A stretch of 16,228 nucleotides of DNA from an uncultured Muribaculaceae bacterium. GTDB taxonomy: Bacteria; Bacteroidota; Bacteroidia; Bacteroidales; Muribaculaceae. Position 1 is the first letter of the stretch. Each line of letters starts with the position of its first letter. Positions 14,738 through 16,228 of this stretch are shown here, in pieces. A model generated the notes under the pieces. The model made no database searches and was not told where the DNA came from. It saw nothing but the letters and a program-made list of their open reading frames with translations. The stretch lies in NCBI GenBank assembly GCA_905207535.1, contig CAJLLX010000040.1, positions 1 through 16,228 on the forward strand, written 5' to 3'. Made by a program: the position numbers and the translations under genes.

Positions 14738-14954
14738 ACTTCAGGTGAGCGACGATGCTCATAAAAGGGAACGGGGTGAGAATCCCCGACAGTCCCGCTG
14801 CTGTAAGTCTCCTTTGTGCGCCGGCACCCTGCCGCGCACATGTCACACTCCTGTCGGGGCGCCGATGTCCCGGTCACTGGAGGCCGCCAAAGGCCTCCGG
14901 GAAGGCAAGGAGAAGCGATGAATCCGGGAGATAAGTCAGAATACCTGCCTGAGG
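14738..14954 (+). promoter_or_regulatory. Cobalamin (adenosylcobalamin-type) riboswitch
   Basis: All conserved blocks are in the right order. The P1 left arm is TCAGGT (14741-14746). The core GGGAACGGGGTGAGAATCCCC is followed by GACAGTCCCGCTGCTGTAAG, ending near 14807. Next come GTCACTGG (14873-14880), a short hairpin AGGCC/GGCCT, and GGGAAGGC (14899-14906). The B12 box AAGTCAGAATACCTGCCTGA (14933-14952) includes ACCTGCCTGA, which closes P1 with the 5' arm. The aptamer senses cobalamins and normally lowers expression when B12 is plentiful. Its target here is the DUF4465 gene at 15181 and whatever follows. Confidence 0.93.
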
Positions 14955-14987
14955 CCGCTGAGGCGATGCCGCCACCGCGTGCGTGTC

Positions 14988-15110
14988 CCCTCTCATGTCA
15001 GTTGGTCTTCGAGGATTGAGACTACGGACCCCAGCAATGGCGCAGCCTTCTCCGGCGATGCGTCACGGCCCGTTTGAAAATCATAAACCCGAACTTACTT
15101 TCATGGAGGG
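14988..15110 (+). promoter_or_regulatory. Candidate antiterminator pairing in the riboswitch leader
   Basis: CCCTCTCATG (14988-14997) can pair with CATGGAGGG (15102-15110) over 9 bp with one bulged T. The second segment contains most of the left arm of the terminator at 15105-15139, so the two structures exclude each other, as in a transcription-attenuating riboswitch. This rests on complementarity only. Confidence 0.35.
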
Positions 15111-15149
15111 AAATCAACACTCACGTGCGGTTTCCCTCCTTTGCTTTTT
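15105..15149 (+). terminator. Intrinsic terminator in the leader of the DUF4465 gene
   Basis: GGAGGGAAA (15105-15113) and TTTCCCTCC (15131-15139) pair perfectly over 9 bp with a 17-base loop, followed by TTTGCTTTTT. It lies about 150 bases after the B12 box and 31 bases before the ATG at 15181, so it is placed to act as the expression platform of the riboswitch. Confidence 0.75.
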
Positions 15150-15180
15150 GCGCCGATTTTTAATCTTAAACACGGAATAT

Positions 15181-16228
15181 ATGAAGAAATTCTTTACTCT
15201 TTTTGCAGTCGCTGCATGTGCCGCCGCAGTGCCGGCCATGGCAGCCGATGAGCTCACGCTGACGCTCGACTGGGATAATGACGACAACCGCAATATCCCC
15301 GTCTACGAGGTCGGGCAGACGGTCACCATCGTGTCGCACGCAGAGGGTGGCGAAGCCCCCTACACCTATCGCTGGGTCGACGGCAAGGGGCACGAAGTTG
15401 GCACCGCCGCTACTCTTGAGATCACCGCTTCGCTCCCCGAGAGCTACCGCCTTTTCGTCACTTCGGCCGACGGTCAGACGGCCACCGACAAGGCCAATCT
15501 CTTCGTCAATGTGCCCGAGGTGAAAGTGGCCGGATTCGATGACCTGACCCTCGCTCCCGAGAGCCACTATGCCGGCGACGACCTCGCCGAGACCACCGCT
15601 TTCGACGCCATCTTCAGCGGTTCGATGCAATTTACCAACAGCTACATGCCCGAGTACAGCTACTGGTGCGGATACTCCGTGGCCAACGAGACGGAGACCA
15701 CTTTCGACACCTCCAAGGGTTTCGCTGACCAGTATCGCAACGCTGTAGGCGGAGGCGCTGTCAACACCGCCAACTACGGTGTCTCCTTCATGGACTATGC
15801 CGACACCCGCATCTACGTCACCCACAATCCCGAGGGCCTTGAGGTGCCCGGCATGTACGTCACCAACTCCGCGTATCTGCTCAATTCGGCCGTCAACGGC
15901 GACAGCTACTGCCCCGCTTTCACCCACGCCAACAACGACTATTACAAACTCATCATCGAAGGCCTCAACGAGGAAAATGAAGTCACCGGCAAGGTGGAGG
16001 TGATGCTCGTCGACTACTCCGCCGAGACCCCGATGATTGTCTCCGACTGGCGCTATGTCGACCTCACCCCGCTGGGCAAAGTGTGCCGTCTGCGCCTGGG
16101 CCGTGAAAGCTCGCAGCAGGCCATGGCTCCCGCCTACGTCTGCATCGACGAGGTCGGCGCCAAGGCCGATGCCGGCAGCGTCAGCGCCGTCGACGCTCAG
16201 TCGTCGCTCCGCCTCGCCGCTCAGGCCG
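15181..16228 (+). CDS. Secreted Ig-like plus DUF4465 protein, B12-riboswitch controlled (partial, 3' end missing)
   Basis: 349 residues are visible and the frame is open at the window edge. MKKFFTLFAVAACAAAVPAM is a signal peptide, probably cut after AMA (about residue 21). Residues about 25-113 look like an Ig/PKD-type beta domain (APYTYRWVDGKGHEVG). Residues about 117-325 match DUF4465: YWCGYSVAN (161-169), QYRNAVGGG (184-192), GMYVTNSAY (225-233), YYKLIIEGLN, WRYVDLTPLG and YVCIDEVG. After 326 an Ala/Ser-rich stretch begins, likely a linker to a C-terminal sorting or anchoring domain. The cobalamin riboswitch directly upstream points to a role in corrinoid capture or uptake at the cell surface or periplasm; this is inferred from context. 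The frame is open upstream to ATG 15103, but 15181 gives the clean signal peptide. Cys13 is too early and poorly placed for a convincing lipobox. Confidence 0.85.
   Translation, partial: MKKFFTLFAVAACAAAVPAMAADELTLTLDWDNDDNRNIPVYEVGQTVTIVSHAEGGEAPYTYRWVDGKGHEVGTAATLEITASLPESYRLFVTSADGQTATDKANLFVNVPEVKVAGFDDLTLAPESHYAGDDLAETTAFDAIFSGSMQFTNSYMPEYSYWCGYSVANETETTFDTSKGFADQYRNAVGGGAVNTANYGVSFMDYADTRIYVTHNPEGLEVPGMYVTNSAYLLNSAVNGDSYCPAFTHANNDYYKLIIEGLNEENEVTGKVEVMLVDYSAETPMIVSDWRYVDLTPLGKVCRLRLGRESSQQAMAPAYVCIDEVGAKADAGSVSAVDAQSSLRLAAQA

Noticed and set aside
14816..15019. Small open frame inside the cobalamin riboswitch
   Set aside because: Its bases are fully explained by conserved aptamer blocks; the peptide has no family features.
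15121..15128. Other CACGTG cores (near 3741, 12338 and 15122) as extra parS sites
   Set aside because: Flanking bases do not fit TGTTnCACGTGnAACA.
15103..15180. Upstream in-frame ATG (15103) as start of the DUF4465 protein
   Set aside because: It lies in the terminator hairpin and would bury the signal peptide behind 26 residues; ATG 15181 gives a standard signal sequence.

Overview
The window looks like chromosome of a Bacteroidales bacterium, probably a gut Muribaculaceae- or Bacteroides-type organism. Three things suggest this. Coding DNA is GC-rich and sits between short AT-rich gaps. Several gaps carry the Bacteroidetes promoter signature (TTTG about 20 bases before TAnnTTTG) and there is little sign of Shine-Dalgarno sites. 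The proteins are typical of the group: a TGS-like/uridine-kinase fusion, an SpmA-SpmB fusion, a YbeY with an altered metal motif, and a DUF4465 secreted protein.

Layout. 1-1814 (+): the tail of a probable CBS-domain protein, NAD kinase, and an overlapping YgjP-like metallopeptidase. 1855-3309 (+): a stand-alone exported GH13 glycosidase, followed by a strong terminator that overlaps a promoter. 3615-4026 (+): a response-regulator receiver gene broken by a single extra base; the extra base lies inside a perfect 20-bp palindrome. 7713-4151 (-): a probable three-gene operon, PAP2 phosphatase, then a WaaP/InaA-like LPS kinase, then the nucleoside kinase. 7869-9692 (+): a divergent EptA-like phosphoethanolamine transferase. 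The phosphatase, kinase and transferase look like one set of envelope phosphate-editing genes sharing a divergent control region.

9890-14400 (+): an SpmA-SpmB-type membrane protein with a GTG start, ybeY with its own promoter, mnmG overlapping ybeY by 4 bp, a 16-bp sequence matching the chromosomal parS site, and apt. 14401-15180 has no credible gene: it holds a duplicated hairpin repeat, the apt terminator, a promoter, a complete cobalamin riboswitch, and a long leader ending in an intrinsic terminator. 15181 to the window end is a secreted Ig-like plus DUF4465 protein, evidently under B12 control and probably part of a corrinoid uptake locus that continues beyond the window.

The most notable items are the B12-riboswitch/DUF4465 unit with its terminator and candidate antiterminator, the parS match beside mnmG, the palindrome-associated frameshift in the response regulator, and the envelope phosphate-editing cluster. 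Family assignments come from motif reading only; no database search was run.
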